Below, in pieces: positions 43,487 to 55,500 of a stretch of DNA of 64,000 bases. The stretch covers positions 620,001 through 684,000 of the forward strand of contig NZ_VSRV01000001.1 in NCBI RefSeq assembly GCF_008122525.1, read 5' to 3'. The stretch is from Marinomonas sp. IMCC 4694. Lineage in GTDB: Bacteria; Pseudomonadota; Gammaproteobacteria; Pseudomonadales; Marinomonadaceae. Positions within the stretch are counted from its first letter, which is position 1; each line of letters opens with the position of its first letter. The translations under genes and the position numbers were made by a program. Under the pieces are notes generated by a model. That model made no database searches, was not told the origin of the DNA, and was given only the letters and a program-made list of their open reading frames with translations.

Positions 43487-45127
43487 TTAGCCACGACAAG
43501 GGTGGAAGAGGTCTAGGTCTTGCTGATATGCCTCTGTGTTAACGTCCATGATGCCCAGCAGTGAGCTGAAAAGATTGTCATGGGAAAAGGCGTTGGTGTT
43601 GGCTTCTTCTCGTAAGCAGGTTTCGTTTAGGGCTTTGCTGTTTTTGAAGCCTTCGGACATCCAGGTGATTAATGGCACTGTGGTTTGGGTTTCGGGGGCA
43701 AAGGCACGGGGGACGCCGTGTAAAAATAGGCCGTTTTCACCCAGTGATTCGCCATGGTCAGACACGTAAAACAGCGCTGTGTTGTAGTCGTCGCCCATTG
43801 ATTTAAGGGTGTCAATGGCTTGGCTGATGACGTAGTCGGTGTAGACTATGGTGTTGTCGTAGGTGTTGATGATTTCTTCTGTGGAGCAGTTTTCAATGTC
43901 GCTGCGTGGGCAGTCGGGTAAAAAATGCTGCTGTTCTTTAGGGTAGCGCAGGTAGTAGGTTGGGCCGTGGCTGCCCATGATGTGCATTACGAGCATTTTG
44001 TTGTGGCCTTGCATGTTGGCGACCTCGTCTTTGATCCCGTCGAGTAGCGCCATGTCTAAGCAGGTGCTGCCGTTACAGTATTGGTTCACTTGTGAGCGGT
44101 CTATTTCTATTTTTTTGATGTGTCTGGCGACCTCTTTGTCGCCGCCGTCGTTTTCTTTCCAGAGCAATGAAATGCCAGCGCGATTTAAGAGGTCCAGCAC
44201 GTTGTCTTGGCTGTTTGCTTGGTTTTTGTCGTAGTCTTTTTGTTTAAGTTGAGAAAACATGCAGGGAACAGAAACGGCGGTTGCGGTGCCACACGACGAG
44301 ACATGTTGAAAAGAAACAACGTCTTGTTTTTCGGTGTATGGGTTGGTATTTTTCTTATAGCCGTTTAGTGCGTAGTTTTGCGAGCGTGCCGTTTCGCCAA
44401 GAATGAAGAAAAACAGAGTCGGTTTTTCATCAGGTGTTTTGCTGGCTTGTTTGGCATCAAGGCCGATTTGTCGATACTCAGTCGGTGTAGAAAAATACGT
44501 ATTGCGAATATATTGATAAGTGCTGTAGGTGTAATAGGTTGGAATCACCATGGTTTTTAAGTAGCTGTTGTTGCGTCCTACCGAGCTGAAATCTTTGTAA
44601 GTGAAAAACAACACTAAGGCCAGTAATAGCGCCGACAGAAGCATGGCGATCAATTTTTTGAGCAAACCAGGGCCTGATTTCATTGGCGCCAGCGCGACCA
44701 AAATGGCCGGTAAAATGCCCGTTGTGCCCACCCAGCTGAGGGATTGCAAGCTGAGGTAGGAAGTGGCTTCGCCGACATCGGTTTCAAATGTGTTTTCTAT
44801 CATGCCGTAATCCACGTTGATGCCATAAAACATCATGGCGTAGCTGACGAGGCTTGAGCTGACGATAAAAAATATAAAAATAGGTTTAGCGACGTAGGGC
44901 CAGCTGAATACGTTAAAAATGATGTTTACTATACAAAATATAAACAGAGGGATGGCCACAATAAAGCTGATGTGGACATTGTCGAGGGCGGACAGGATGC
45001 GATAAAACTCGGCATAAATGGGCAGGTTAACCACTAAAGAGTAATAGCCCGCTAGAATGGCCGCTAGAGCGGTATAGGAAAGTCGTAACGGGGCTTTTTT
45101 AGTGGCGTGGTTTTCTGTTGGTTCCAT
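43487..45127 (-). CDS. eptA: Lipid A phosphoethanolamine transferase (EptA family)
   Basis: The 546-residue protein has five N-terminal membrane helices (to about residue 190) and a periplasmic alkaline-phosphatase-like domain. The metal Glu is in LGETARSQN (about residue 245), the nucleophile Thr in SCGTATAVSVPCMFS (about residue 281), a His in MGSHGPTYY (about 385) and Asp-His in YVSDHGESLGENG (about 455); these correspond to the catalytic set of EptA/MCR enzymes. It adds phosphoethanolamine to lipid A at the outer face of the inner membrane, reducing negative charge. Cysteines typical of the family disulphides are present. No adjacent two-component regulator. Confidence 0.88.
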   Translation of the reverse strand: MEPTENHATKKAPLRLSYTALAAILAGYYSLVVNLPIYAEFYRILSALDNVHISFIVAIPLFIFCIVNIIFNVFSWPYVAKPIFIFFIVSSSLVSYAMMFYGINVDYGMIENTFETDVGEATSYLSLQSLSWVGTTGILPAILVALAPMKSGPGLLKKLIAMLLSALLLALVLFFTYKDFSSVGRNNSYLKTMVIPTYYTYSTYQYIRNTYFSTPTEYRQIGLDAKQASKTPDEKPTLFFFILGETARSQNYALNGYKKNTNPYTEKQDVVSFQHVSSCGTATAVSVPCMFSQLKQKDYDKNQANSQDNVLDLLNRAGISLLWKENDGGDKEVARHIKKIEIDRSQVNQYCNGSTCLDMALLDGIKDEVANMQGHNKMLVMHIMGSHGPTYYLRYPKEQQHFLPDCPRSDIENCSTEEIINTYDNTIVYTDYVISQAIDTLKSMGDDYNTALFYVSDHGESLGENGLFLHGVPRAFAPETQTTVPLITWMSEGFKNSKALNETCLREEANTNAFSHDNLFSSLLGIMDVNTEAYQQDLDLFHPCRG

Positions 45128-45379
45128 GAGAGGTCCTGGCGCGAGTGACTTAAAAACGCCATGCTAACGCCAGTAGAGTGAAAAAAATGTTGACTCTTTG
45201 GTTGCGTATTGGATGTGATTTAAAATGAATGGGTACAAAATGTTACGACGTTTAAGTCTGTTTTTTTACAATTTAATGAGATAATGAGGCTTTATTTGAA
45301 CTGATTTTACGACCGTGTGTTTAAAGTGCGTATGTGTGTCTACACTACTATTATCATAAAAAAATAGAGGCGTTTGTTG

Positions 45380-47365
45380 ATGTTTTCTAATCTTAAAGTA
45401 TCGCAGTCGATCGCGATTATTGGTGTTTTGCCCTCACTGTTTGCCATTATTTTAGTGGCATTTTTAGTAACGGATCTTAATAAGCGTGTAGAAGAAGGTT
45501 TGCTCGCTGAAGATATGGTGAAGTTGTCTACGGTTTTCGATGGTGTTGCACACAATTTTGCGGTTGAGCGTGGCTTAAGCGCGGGCTTTTTAGGCAGCAA
45601 AGGAGCCAATGGCGGGGACGCTTTAATGGCTCAGCGTAAGGTGGCGGACAAGGCTGAGTCGACGTTAAGAAACCTGTCTGCGGATGCGTTTGATGTGCTG
45701 ACAACCGAGCAGCTAGATGGCTTGCGAACCCCAGTTCTGTTGCAGCTCAAAGGAAAGGCTCAAACGAGACAAAAAGTCGAAGCGCTGGCGGTTAATAACG
45801 GTGCATTTGATTTTTATTCAGAAGTGAATAGGCGGTCTTTGAATGCGATTCAGCAGGTGATTTTGGACATAAGAAACCGAGACATTGCAAAAGCGCTTGA
45901 AGCCCGATTGAGCTTGTTGTGGATGAAAGAGCGCGCGGGTCAATATCGAGGTGCGTTAAATGGCGTGTACGCGGCGCAAGCGACCACGTTAAAGCGTCAG
46001 TCACAAATCGCAGTTTTCATTGAGGATGAGCAGCATCAATTGGAGTATTTCAACAGCATAGCGCCGGATAATGAAGTGCAAATGCTACGACAAATTGAGC
46101 AAAATGAGAAATGGAAAGCCGTGGACAAAGCGACTCAAGCTTTTTTAGCAATGTCTGATGTGTCTTCTGTACAAGGCCCGGATGGGTGGTTTGCGCTTGC
46201 TACGGCAAAAATTGGTTTGATAAAAGGTGTGGCGGACAAAGCGAGTGAGGGTGTTAATACGCTGAGTGCCGATTTGGCGTCGCACAGCGAGTTGTATCGA
46301 AATGGTCTGATTATTGTGTTTGTGTTATTGATCACACCGATTATTTTGTTGGCGTTTAGATTGTCTCGTTCCCTCACTAAGCGAGTTGAAGACATTAGCC
46401 AAGCCTTGTCTAATGTGTCGTCAAATCGTAACTTGGTCGGCCGAATTGAAAATACATCGAATGATGAATTGGGCGAAATCATCCAGTATCTTAATGTTCA
46501 CTTAGACCATTTGCGTTCATCATTTGGTTTGATGGTAGAGATGGCAACAGAGTCAAAAGAAAGCATGAACGTATTGAGTGGTTTTTCCCGCAGTGCCTTA
46601 AAAGAAACGAAAGATCAGTTTAATCAAACGGATCTTATGGCGGCGGCCGTTGAAGAAATGTCGCTAACGAGCAATACCATTTCGCAAGACATGCAATCTT
46701 CCGCGCAAGCCACAGACAGCATTCGTGAACAGAGCACAAAAGGTTCTGAGCGCATGCAAACGATTTTACAGTCTATTGCGCATTTGTCTTCAGAGGTGGA
46801 AGGTGGCTACAAAGCGGTTCAATCGGTGACGGGTCATACTGAAGAGATCAGCAGTATATTGCAAACGATTGAGTCCATTGCGGAACAAACGAATTTATTG
46901 GCGTTAAATGCGGCGATCGAAGCGGCTCGTGCCGGCGAGCAAGGCCGTGGTTTTGCCGTGGTAGCCGATGAGGTCCGCACACTGGCTAAGCGCACGCAAA
47001 GTTCAACCGAAGAGATCCGTTCTATGATCAGCGCTCTGGTGAGCTCGGGCAAAAGTGCGCTCGCTTCTATGGATCAGTGTGCCAGTATGGCAACGGATAC
47101 ATCCAATGTGGTAAGTGATAATGTGAGCATGATGCAAGGTTTGTTCGATGCCATTGAGGCGCTTGCGCAAACCATCGAGCGAGTGGCGACATCGTCGGAA
47201 GAACAGTCGCAGGTATCGGAAGAAATTAATAAAAACATTCAAAATGTCAGCCACCGTTCTCAAACGATTTTAGATCTAGTGAACAAAACCGACGATGGGG
47301 CTGGGCAGGCAAAACAGCGCTTTGACGATGTATTGAAAGAAATATCGTCGTATAAGCTTCGTTAA
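45380..47365 (+). CDS. Methyl-accepting chemotaxis protein with NIT sensor domain
   Basis: The 661-residue protein has an N-terminal membrane helix (residues about 12-34), a periplasmic helical domain of the nitrate/nitrite-sensing NIT type (NFAVERGLSAGFLGSKGANG), a second helix near residue 315 (LIIVFVLLITPIILLAF), a HAMP-like stretch and a cytoplasmic signalling domain with the conserved hairpin tip EQTNLLALNAAIEAARAGE near residue 500. It should report ligand binding to CheA/CheW. The ATG used has AGAGG at 9 nt; the frame extends two TTG codons earlier. Confidence 0.88.
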   Translation: MFSNLKVSQSIAIIGVLPSLFAIILVAFLVTDLNKRVEEGLLAEDMVKLSTVFDGVAHNFAVERGLSAGFLGSKGANGGDALMAQRKVADKAESTLRNLSADAFDVLTTEQLDGLRTPVLLQLKGKAQTRQKVEALAVNNGAFDFYSEVNRRSLNAIQQVILDIRNRDIAKALEARLSLLWMKERAGQYRGALNGVYAAQATTLKRQSQIAVFIEDEQHQLEYFNSIAPDNEVQMLRQIEQNEKWKAVDKATQAFLAMSDVSSVQGPDGWFALATAKIGLIKGVADKASEGVNTLSADLASHSELYRNGLIIVFVLLITPIILLAFRLSRSLTKRVEDISQALSNVSSNRNLVGRIENTSNDELGEIIQYLNVHLDHLRSSFGLMVEMATESKESMNVLSGFSRSALKETKDQFNQTDLMAAAVEEMSLTSNTISQDMQSSAQATDSIREQSTKGSERMQTILQSIAHLSSEVEGGYKAVQSVTGHTEEISSILQTIESIAEQTNLLALNAAIEAARAGEQGRGFAVVADEVRTLAKRTQSSTEEIRSMISALVSSGKSALASMDQCASMATDTSNVVSDNVSMMQGLFDAIEALAQTIERVATSSEEQSQVSEEINKNIQNVSHRSQTILDLVNKTDDGAGQAKQRFDDVLKEISSYKLR

Positions 47366-47418
47366 CTCTCATCCATGCGTGAGGGAAAAGGTATTCGGCT
47401 CTGAGTCGAGTCAGTGCG

Positions 47419-47457
47419 AAAAAAAACACCATTAACTTTCGTTAATGGTGTTTTTTT
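47419..47457. terminator. Bidirectional terminator between MCP gene and rhlE
   Basis: A-run, 11-bp stem ACACCATTAAC / GTTAATGGTGT around TTTC, then TTTTTTT. The A-run on the other side gives a T-run on the minus strand, so it can end both the chemoreceptor gene and rhlE. Confidence 0.9.
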
Positions 47458-47514
47458 GTGGCCTACAAAACTCAGATTAATTCGCCAATCTTAGATAGAC
47501 GATGCCTGAATGCA

Positions 47515-48930
<1,416 letters not shown>

Positions 48931-49032
48931 AGATGTTCTCGTGTTTTATAAAGGCAGGTGCAACGCTGAAAAGTCAGGATATGCAAGAATTTTGCGAAGC
49001 TTACCCTATATCGGCTTTACATGCTATGAACG

Positions 49033-49062
49033 CCGACCGTTACAGTGTGTTGTCACGGTCGG
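49033..49062. other. Stem-loop between the transglutaminase gene and rhlE
   Basis: CCGACCGT / ACGGTCGG form an 8-bp stem extended by three further pairs past a mismatch. No T-run follows on the minus strand; it may be an imperfect terminator of the upstream cluster or a structure in the rhlE leader. Confidence 0.45.
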
Positions 49063-49106
49063 ATGTGGCTTTTCATTTTGGGTGATTGGCTTTTTGTACG
49101 AAGTGA

Positions 49107-49988
49107 TTAGACGCGTCTTACGTCTACCGATACGGCCAATTGTTGTGAACCGCCCCCTTCAAAAATGACGCCTTGAAGTGGGGTAACATCCGCATAGTCT
49201 CGCCCCCAAGCGGTGACGATGTGTTGTTCATCGGGCATGACGTCGTTGGTCGGGTCGAATTCGATCCAGCCCATTTCAGGGATAAAAATGGCAAACCATG
49301 CGTGAGAGGCGTCTGCGCCGACGAGCTTTTCTTGTCCCGGCGGTGGTAGGGTTTCCAAATAGCCGCTCATATACCGGGCAGGAATGCCCACGGAACGTAA
49401 GCACCCAATGGCCAAATGAGCAAAGTCTTGGCACACCCCGCTGCGTTGTTTAAGAACTTGTTCTAGTGGCGTGGCGACCGTAGTTGTGGTGGGGTCGAAT
49501 TTAAATTCAGTAAAAATTTTATGAGTGAACGCTAAAGCGGCTTGCAATAACGGTATGTCGTCGGCAAAGGTGCTGTCGGCGTAGGTTTTTAGGTCTGCAG
49601 AGCAGCGAATTTGCGGTGAATCGAGCAAGTATTCTTTTGCCATGCGCAGCTCAGGGGTGTTTGGTTCATCCAGCAAGGCACGCAAGTGGCCGCACGTGGT
49701 GGTTGCTTGCTGTTGCCATTCTTGCATATTGAGTGGCGTGATTTCAAAATCGGTTGTGACGTCGATTACCAGCTTTTTATGGGCTTCTTGAATCGAAAAA
49801 TAAAAGGTCTGGTTACCAAAGTAATCTTGTCCTTCATTTTGATACACAGGGGGTGGGTTGATCTGTATTTTCTGATGCAGACAGAATTGGTTTCGAGTAT
49901 CCCTTGGTAACAAGTGCGCCATGTTGTAGCACAAGCTGACGGGGGCTCCGTAGGTGTATTCGGTTATGTGGCGAACGCGGTATCTCAT
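49107..49988 (-). CDS. Transglutaminase-like cysteine peptidase-fold protein
   Basis: The 293-residue protein has the bacterial transglutaminase N-terminal domain (YRVRHITEYTYGAPVSLCYN) and a transglutaminase core with catalytic Cys in RSGVCQDFAHLAI (about residue 183), His in ASHAWFAIF (about 227) and Asp in IEFDPTND (about 242). Members cleave or form amide bonds; no signal peptide, so cytoplasmic. Its start overlaps the upstream ATP-grasp/alpha-E fusion stop as ATGA. Last gene of the five-gene cluster. Confidence 0.88.
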   Translation of the reverse strand: MRYRVRHITEYTYGAPVSLCYNMAHLLPRDTRNQFCLHQKIQINPPPVYQNEGQDYFGNQTFYFSIQEAHKKLVIDVTTDFEITPLNMQEWQQQATTTCGHLRALLDEPNTPELRMAKEYLLDSPQIRCSADLKTYADSTFADDIPLLQAALAFTHKIFTEFKFDPTTTTVATPLEQVLKQRSGVCQDFAHLAIGCLRSVGIPARYMSGYLETLPPPGQEKLVGADASHAWFAIFIPEMGWIEFDPTNDVMPDEQHIVTAWGRDYADVTPLQGVIFEGGGSQQLAVSVDVRRV

Positions 49989-52564
49989 AAGCGGGGTTCC
50001 CCTATGGATTTCATTAAGGACTGTGGCCCCGCCGTGTGATCAAAATATTTGTCGCTGATCAAGACGGTAAACTGTTCAAGCAGCGCTAAGAGTTCAGTCA
50101 TTAAGTGTTCTAACTGTTTGCGATTTTGCGTTTCTATATCAACTTTCGCCAGTTCTTCTAGGTCTGCTAATTGAATGGCCGACAAAGATTTAAGGATGAT
50201 TTTATTCTCTGGGCTTAACCCTGCTGTGGCGACTTCATTTCTGGGTAATGATTGGATGTATTTTCTCAGCTGATCAACCTGATAGAGCAGTGAGCGTGGA
50301 TTGCTTGCATCAATCATTAACAGGTCTAAACCATAGGCAATGCGGGTGCGATTACGATAGCGGCGACGGAATGAAATAAGCGCTTCGACACTCAATAAAA
50401 CGGATTCAAGGATCTGCTGCTGAGGTGCTGAAGACAACGGCGTAGTGAGTGCAGAGCGCAGTAACGTGGCCGTTTGTAAGGCGCGTTCGGTTCGACGACC
50501 AATTTCTTGAAAGGTCCAATCAAGCCCACGCAACATGCTTTCGTGGTTTAACCCCGACAATGCGAGTAAAGAAGTCACAAGGCTATCGAGTGACTCTTCT
50601 GGCGCAGAAGGCAGGCCATTCGTGTAGGCGCGGTCGAGTTCGTGAATGTGATCGCGCAGCTCATTGATGATAATGCGGGTATCGGCCGAGAGCATTTCTT
50701 TGACCTGTTCACCGCAGCTTAACATGGCCTGTAAGTTGGCTTTGATCGAACCAGCCCGGTTTCCATCGATGATCATGGACACCAATTCCGCTTCCGGATG
50801 GGCTAGCATGTCGGCATCGGCTTCCATAAATCCCGGTAAACAGCCTGTTTGTGTGGATGCCATTTCTAGCAACATTTTTTTGCTTTCTTCTGGCAATGGG
50901 TCGACGCCGTTCATTTGTTTAAAAATAGTACGAAGAAGGCGCATGCTGATTTCCGCGCGTTCGGCGTATCGCCCCATCCAAAACAAGTTTTCAACCACTC
51001 GGCTTGGCAAGTTCGCTTGCAGAGCTTCGTCTTGTAACATGACTTGATCGGTAATCAGTGTGGCGTGCTGCTCTGGTTCCGCGGCTAAGATCCAGGTGTC
51101 TTTACTTTTTGATTGCGAATTATGCGAGACAATCGCTTCGGTATGCGATTCGCCTGCGCGGGAGAGTCCGCCTGGCATGACGGCGTAGCTGTCTGTTGTT
51201 GCTACCGTAAACGCCCTTAAGAGGCTCGGTCTGGCCTGTATTTTTCCATCGAGCCAAATGGGTGATATAGACCCAGGGACGTAGGCTTGCGCTGTGTAAA
51301 GGTGCGGTTGTTTTTTGATTTTTTCTATTGTGCTGAGTATTTGTTTTTCGCTTAATTTATGGCCGTAAATGCTGCTGTTGCCCTGGCTGCGGATCGCGGG
51401 TTTGATGATTAATTGAGAAATATGATTAATCACATACTCCAAATCGCCCTTATCGCCGCACCACCAGGTTGCCACAGAGGGTAAGCTAAGCGGTTCACCG
51501 GTGAGAAATTCGCTAATAGCAGGTAGATATTTAATTAGCGCGGGCGCTTCTAGAATGCCACTGCCAAGCGAATTCGCCAATACGACATTGCCGGCTCGCA
51601 CCACTTCCAACAAACCTGGTACGCCCAAAAATGAGTCGGCTCTGAGTTCGGCTTGGTCGCAGTAGGCGTCTTCGACTCGACGTAAGATAACATCGACTCG
51701 GGCTAACCCGTTTAGGGATTTCATCCAAACCGCGCCATTTCGTACGGTTAAATCGCTGCCTTGAACAAGCGGGAAGCCTAAATAATTGGACAAATACGCT
51801 TGTTCAAAATAGGTGCCGCTAAAGGCGCCGGGAGACAACATAACGATGCGCGGGGTATCGGTCCATTGGCTCGCCAGAGAGGACAGCATGTCTTTAAACG
51901 ACTGGAAAAAACCGGCAAGACGACGCACTTGACTGTCTCGAAAACTGTTAGGGATAACACGAGACACCACGGTGCGATTTTCTAATGCGTAGCCTGCGCC
52001 ACTCGGGACTTGGGTTCGATCGCCGATGACCTGAAATTGGCCACGGCTGTCGCGTACCAGATCGACGGCATGTTGTAATAATTGGTGAGCGCCCGGCACT
52101 GTTACGCCGTGACATTGACGTAAAAAGCCTGGGTGACTAAAAATAATTTCCGACGGGATAATGCCACTTTTAAGCAATTCTTGTGGACCGTACAGGTCTT
52201 TTAACAGGAGATCGAACAGGTTGGAGCGCTGCACCAAGCCTTGCTCAATCGCCAGCCATTCGTCGGTTGGGATAATATTTGGGATAAGATCCAACGACCA
52301 AACACTCGGTGTGAGTGGGTCGCTGGTGAGGTTATAGGTCGCACCGTCTTCACGTAAAATACGCTGAGCGCGGCGCTGCTTATCAAGGATTTCTTCTTCC
52401 GTGAAGCTTGCCATAGTGCGCAATAAAGCCTCCCAGTGAGCGCGCGGTTCGCGATCTTCTGAGAAGGCTTCATCGTAAGCATTTACAGGTTTTTCATAGG
52501 TGGAAGGTAGCGCCGGCTTTTGATCGATTGCCGACGTTACAAAATTCCCTGTTTGAAGTTGCAT
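49985..52564 (-). CDS. Circularly permuted ATP-grasp / alpha-E fusion protein
   Basis: The 859-residue protein has two parts. Residues about 40-500 are a circularly permuted type-2 ATP-grasp domain (GAGYALENRTVVSRVIPN; VMLSPGAFSGTYFEQAYLSNYLG; VNHISQLIIKPAIRSQGN nucleotide-binding segment). Residues about 530-850 are an alpha-E all-helical domain (LPSRVVENLFWMGRYAERAEISMRLL). The two halves match, in order, the separate ATP-grasp and alpha-E proteins encoded upstream, so this is the fused version of the same pair. ATP-grasp enzymes ligate carboxylates to amines; the substrate is unknown. Confidence 0.87.
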   Translation of the reverse strand: MQLQTGNFVTSAIDQKPALPSTYEKPVNAYDEAFSEDREPRAHWEALLRTMASFTEEEILDKQRRAQRILREDGATYNLTSDPLTPSVWSLDLIPNIIPTDEWLAIEQGLVQRSNLFDLLLKDLYGPQELLKSGIIPSEIIFSHPGFLRQCHGVTVPGAHQLLQHAVDLVRDSRGQFQVIGDRTQVPSGAGYALENRTVVSRVIPNSFRDSQVRRLAGFFQSFKDMLSSLASQWTDTPRIVMLSPGAFSGTYFEQAYLSNYLGFPLVQGSDLTVRNGAVWMKSLNGLARVDVILRRVEDAYCDQAELRADSFLGVPGLLEVVRAGNVVLANSLGSGILEAPALIKYLPAISEFLTGEPLSLPSVATWWCGDKGDLEYVINHISQLIIKPAIRSQGNSSIYGHKLSEKQILSTIEKIKKQPHLYTAQAYVPGSISPIWLDGKIQARPSLLRAFTVATTDSYAVMPGGLSRAGESHTEAIVSHNSQSKSKDTWILAAEPEQHATLITDQVMLQDEALQANLPSRVVENLFWMGRYAERAEISMRLLRTIFKQMNGVDPLPEESKKMLLEMASTQTGCLPGFMEADADMLAHPEAELVSMIIDGNRAGSIKANLQAMLSCGEQVKEMLSADTRIIINELRDHIHELDRAYTNGLPSAPEESLDSLVTSLLALSGLNHESMLRGLDWTFQEIGRRTERALQTATLLRSALTTPLSSAPQQQILESVLLSVEALISFRRRYRNRTRIAYGLDLLMIDASNPRSLLYQVDQLRKYIQSLPRNEVATAGLSPENKIILKSLSAIQLADLEELAKVDIETQNRKQLEHLMTELLALLEQFTVLISDKYFDHTAGPQSLMKSIGEPRL

Positions 52565-52592
52565 AATGTGGTTGAGCCTAAAAAATTAATTA

Positions 52593-55500
52593 TTAGAGCA
52601 CAGTATACTGCTTCCTTAGATCTAATGTATGAGGATATTCATTCATTGGCTCTTCTGGTGGGGGTGACATGGTTTTTGGCTCGTTTCCACTTGGGTAAAA
52701 AGTGCGCAATGCACTGAATGCTGGAGGTGGAGACAGTGGGCCTTGGGTAAAACCATGGTCCCAAAAACGATTCACCCGACGCGCTTCCGCTTCGTTGCTG
52801 TTGACCGGTACGTTGTCATAAGTTCGACCGCCCGGATGCGATACGTGATACGTACAGCCACCGACGGACAATCCATTCCAAGTATCGATTAAATCAAACA
52901 CAAGAGGCGCATCGGTGCCAAGGGTTGGATGCAAAGCAGACGGTGGCGCCCACGCTTTGTAGCGTACGGCACCAACGTATTCGCCTTTGCATCCAGTTGA
53001 ACGAATCGGCACACGGCGGCCATTACAGCTTAGTACATAGCGGTTGTCGGTGAGACCAGACAATCGTACTTGCAGGCGTTCTACCGAAGAATCCACATAG
53101 CGAGCCGTACCGGATCCGGTAATTTCTTCGCCTAATACGTGCCAAGGCTCAATCGCCCAGCGCAGTTCGATTTCCATGTCGTCGATCTGCTGACGGCCAT
53201 AATGAGGAAAACGGAACTCTTCAAACGGAGCGAGCCATTCCAGCTTAAACGGGAAGCCGTGACGCTGAAGGTCCAGTACGACTTCTTTCACGTCTTGCCA
53301 AACAAAGTGCGGCAACATGAATTTGTCGTGCAGGCTGGTGCCCCAACGAACCAAAGGTTTTTTGTAAGGTTCTTTCCAGAAACGAGCCACCAAACAACGC
53401 AATAACAGCATTTGTACTAAAGACATATGCGGATGAGGCGGCATTTCAAAACCACGGAATTCTAATAAACCTTGACGACCGCTGGCGCTGCCGGCGGCGT
53501 ACAGTTTATCGATACAAAATTCAGAGCGATGCGTGTTACCCGTAATATCAACCAACAAGTTGCGCATCAAACGATCGGCTAACCAGGGTTCATCCACCAA
53601 GCCTTCTGGCATGTTTTGGAACGCGATTTCCATTTCGTACAGCGCTTCGTCGCGGCCTTCGTCTGGGCGAGGCGCTTGGCTGGTTGGGCCAATGAACATA
53701 CCAGAGAACAGGTAAGATAACCCAGGGTGATGCTGCCAGAACGTCACCAAGCTTTGCAGCAACTCAGGACGACGTAACAGAGGGCTGTCTGCGGGCGTGC
53801 GACCGCCTAGCGTCACGTGGTTGCCACCGCCGGTGCCGGTGTGGCGGCCGTCGAGCATGAATTTCTCTGCGCCAAGGCGAGACAAATAAGCTTGGTGATA
53901 CAAGGTTTCTGTGTTGTGAACGAGTTCTTTCCAGCTTGCGGCGGGGTGAATGTTCACTTCGATGACGCCAGGGTCTGGCGTGATTAAGAATTTCTGTAGG
54001 CGAGGGTCTTTCGGTGGTTCATAACCTTCAATAACAATTGGTAGATCCAGTGTTTTGGCAACGGATTCTAAGTGCTCTAGCACGCTAACAAAGTGTTCTA
54101 GGTGCGTCATGGGCGGCATGAAAATATGCAAGCGACCATCGCGCGGTTCGATACACAGCGTGGTGCGAATGACGTTTTTGAGCGTTTTTTCTGGTGTTAG
54201 CGCGGGTGTCGGTGCAGTTGGTTTTTTTGCAAAATGCTGTTTCGCTACGCTGTCGAGAACCGGATGGTCTTTTTTGTTGGCCAGTGGCTGACGTGGGTCG
54301 AAGGGGTCGCGTTCAGGAATGCGGTCTTCTTCGGCTTGAGCCGGCAATGAGTTTAATGGCAAACGGTAACCCATCGGGCTGTCGCCAGGAATCAAGGTGA
54401 TTACGTCGCTGCGCATTGGCCAAAGTGAGCTGTTCCAGCGCTCGTTGACGGTATCGAACTCCAGCGGTAGCACATAACCCGAGGTAGTGCTTAAGCCACG
54501 GTTGAGTAATTTTGCTAAACGACGGCGTTCTAGGTCGTCTTTTAAGTCGGCTTTGGTTGGGTCAACATCGGCCGGCAGGGATTGCTCCATCCATAAATAA
54601 TACAGCGTATCTTCATAGGTGCTTTGCAGGTAGTGCTTATCTAGCGCTAATTTATCACACAGTAATTCACCAAAGGCATGCGCATCTTTAATGGTGTGCT
54701 GGTAATTTTGGTCGATACGAGCGAGGTATTTTGGATCGTTCCACAGCGCTTCGCCATCGGTGCGCCAGAAACAGCCAAGCGCCCAGCGTGGTACTTCTTC
54801 ACCTGGGTACCATTTGCCTTGGCCGTAATGCAGCAGGCCATTGGCACCAAATTCTTGTTTCATTTTGATCAATAAATCTTTGGCCAATTTGAGCTTTTCT
54901 GCCCCCAAAGCACCGGTGTTCCATTGTTCAGAATCCATGTCGTCGATGGACACAAAAGTCGGTTCGCCGCCCATGGTTAGCCGAACGTCACCTTCTTCAA
55001 GTTGTTGATCGACGGCAAAACCGAGTGCTTTAATAGTGTCCCATTCGCCATCGGCATAGGGTTTGGTCACTCGAGGATCTTCGTGAATACGGGTCACTAT
55101 GTTGGTGTAGCTGAATTCACATTCGCACTCGTCGATGAGGCCGGTAATCGGCGCTGCAGACGCAGGCTCTGGAGTGCAGGCCAGCGGAATGTGACCTTCA
55201 CCGGCAAACAAGCCAGAAGTGGGATCTAGGCCTACCCAACCAGCGCCTGGTAAATAGACTTCACACCAAGCGTGTAGATCGGTGAAATCTTCTTCTGGAC
55301 CTGATGGGCCATCGAGCGCTTTCACGTCCGATGTAAGCTGTACCAAGTAGCCAGAGGCGAAACGCGCCGCCAAGCCAAGGCTTCGTAAGATTTGTACCAA
55401 CAACCAAGAGGTATCGCGGCATGAGCCTTTTTTCAGCGTTAGGGTTTCTTCACAGGTTTGTACACCTGGCTCCATGCGAATGCCATAGCCGATGTCTGCC

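Noticed and set aside
45250..45300. Sigma-28 promoter before the chemoreceptor gene
   Set aside because: TTAAGT and GAGATAA are present but about 20 nt apart, too far for that promoter class.
52201..52482. Additional genes on shadow frames inside the ATP-grasp cluster and elsewhere
   Set aside because: They overlap well-supported genes on the other strand or frame and have no family resemblance or initiation signals.
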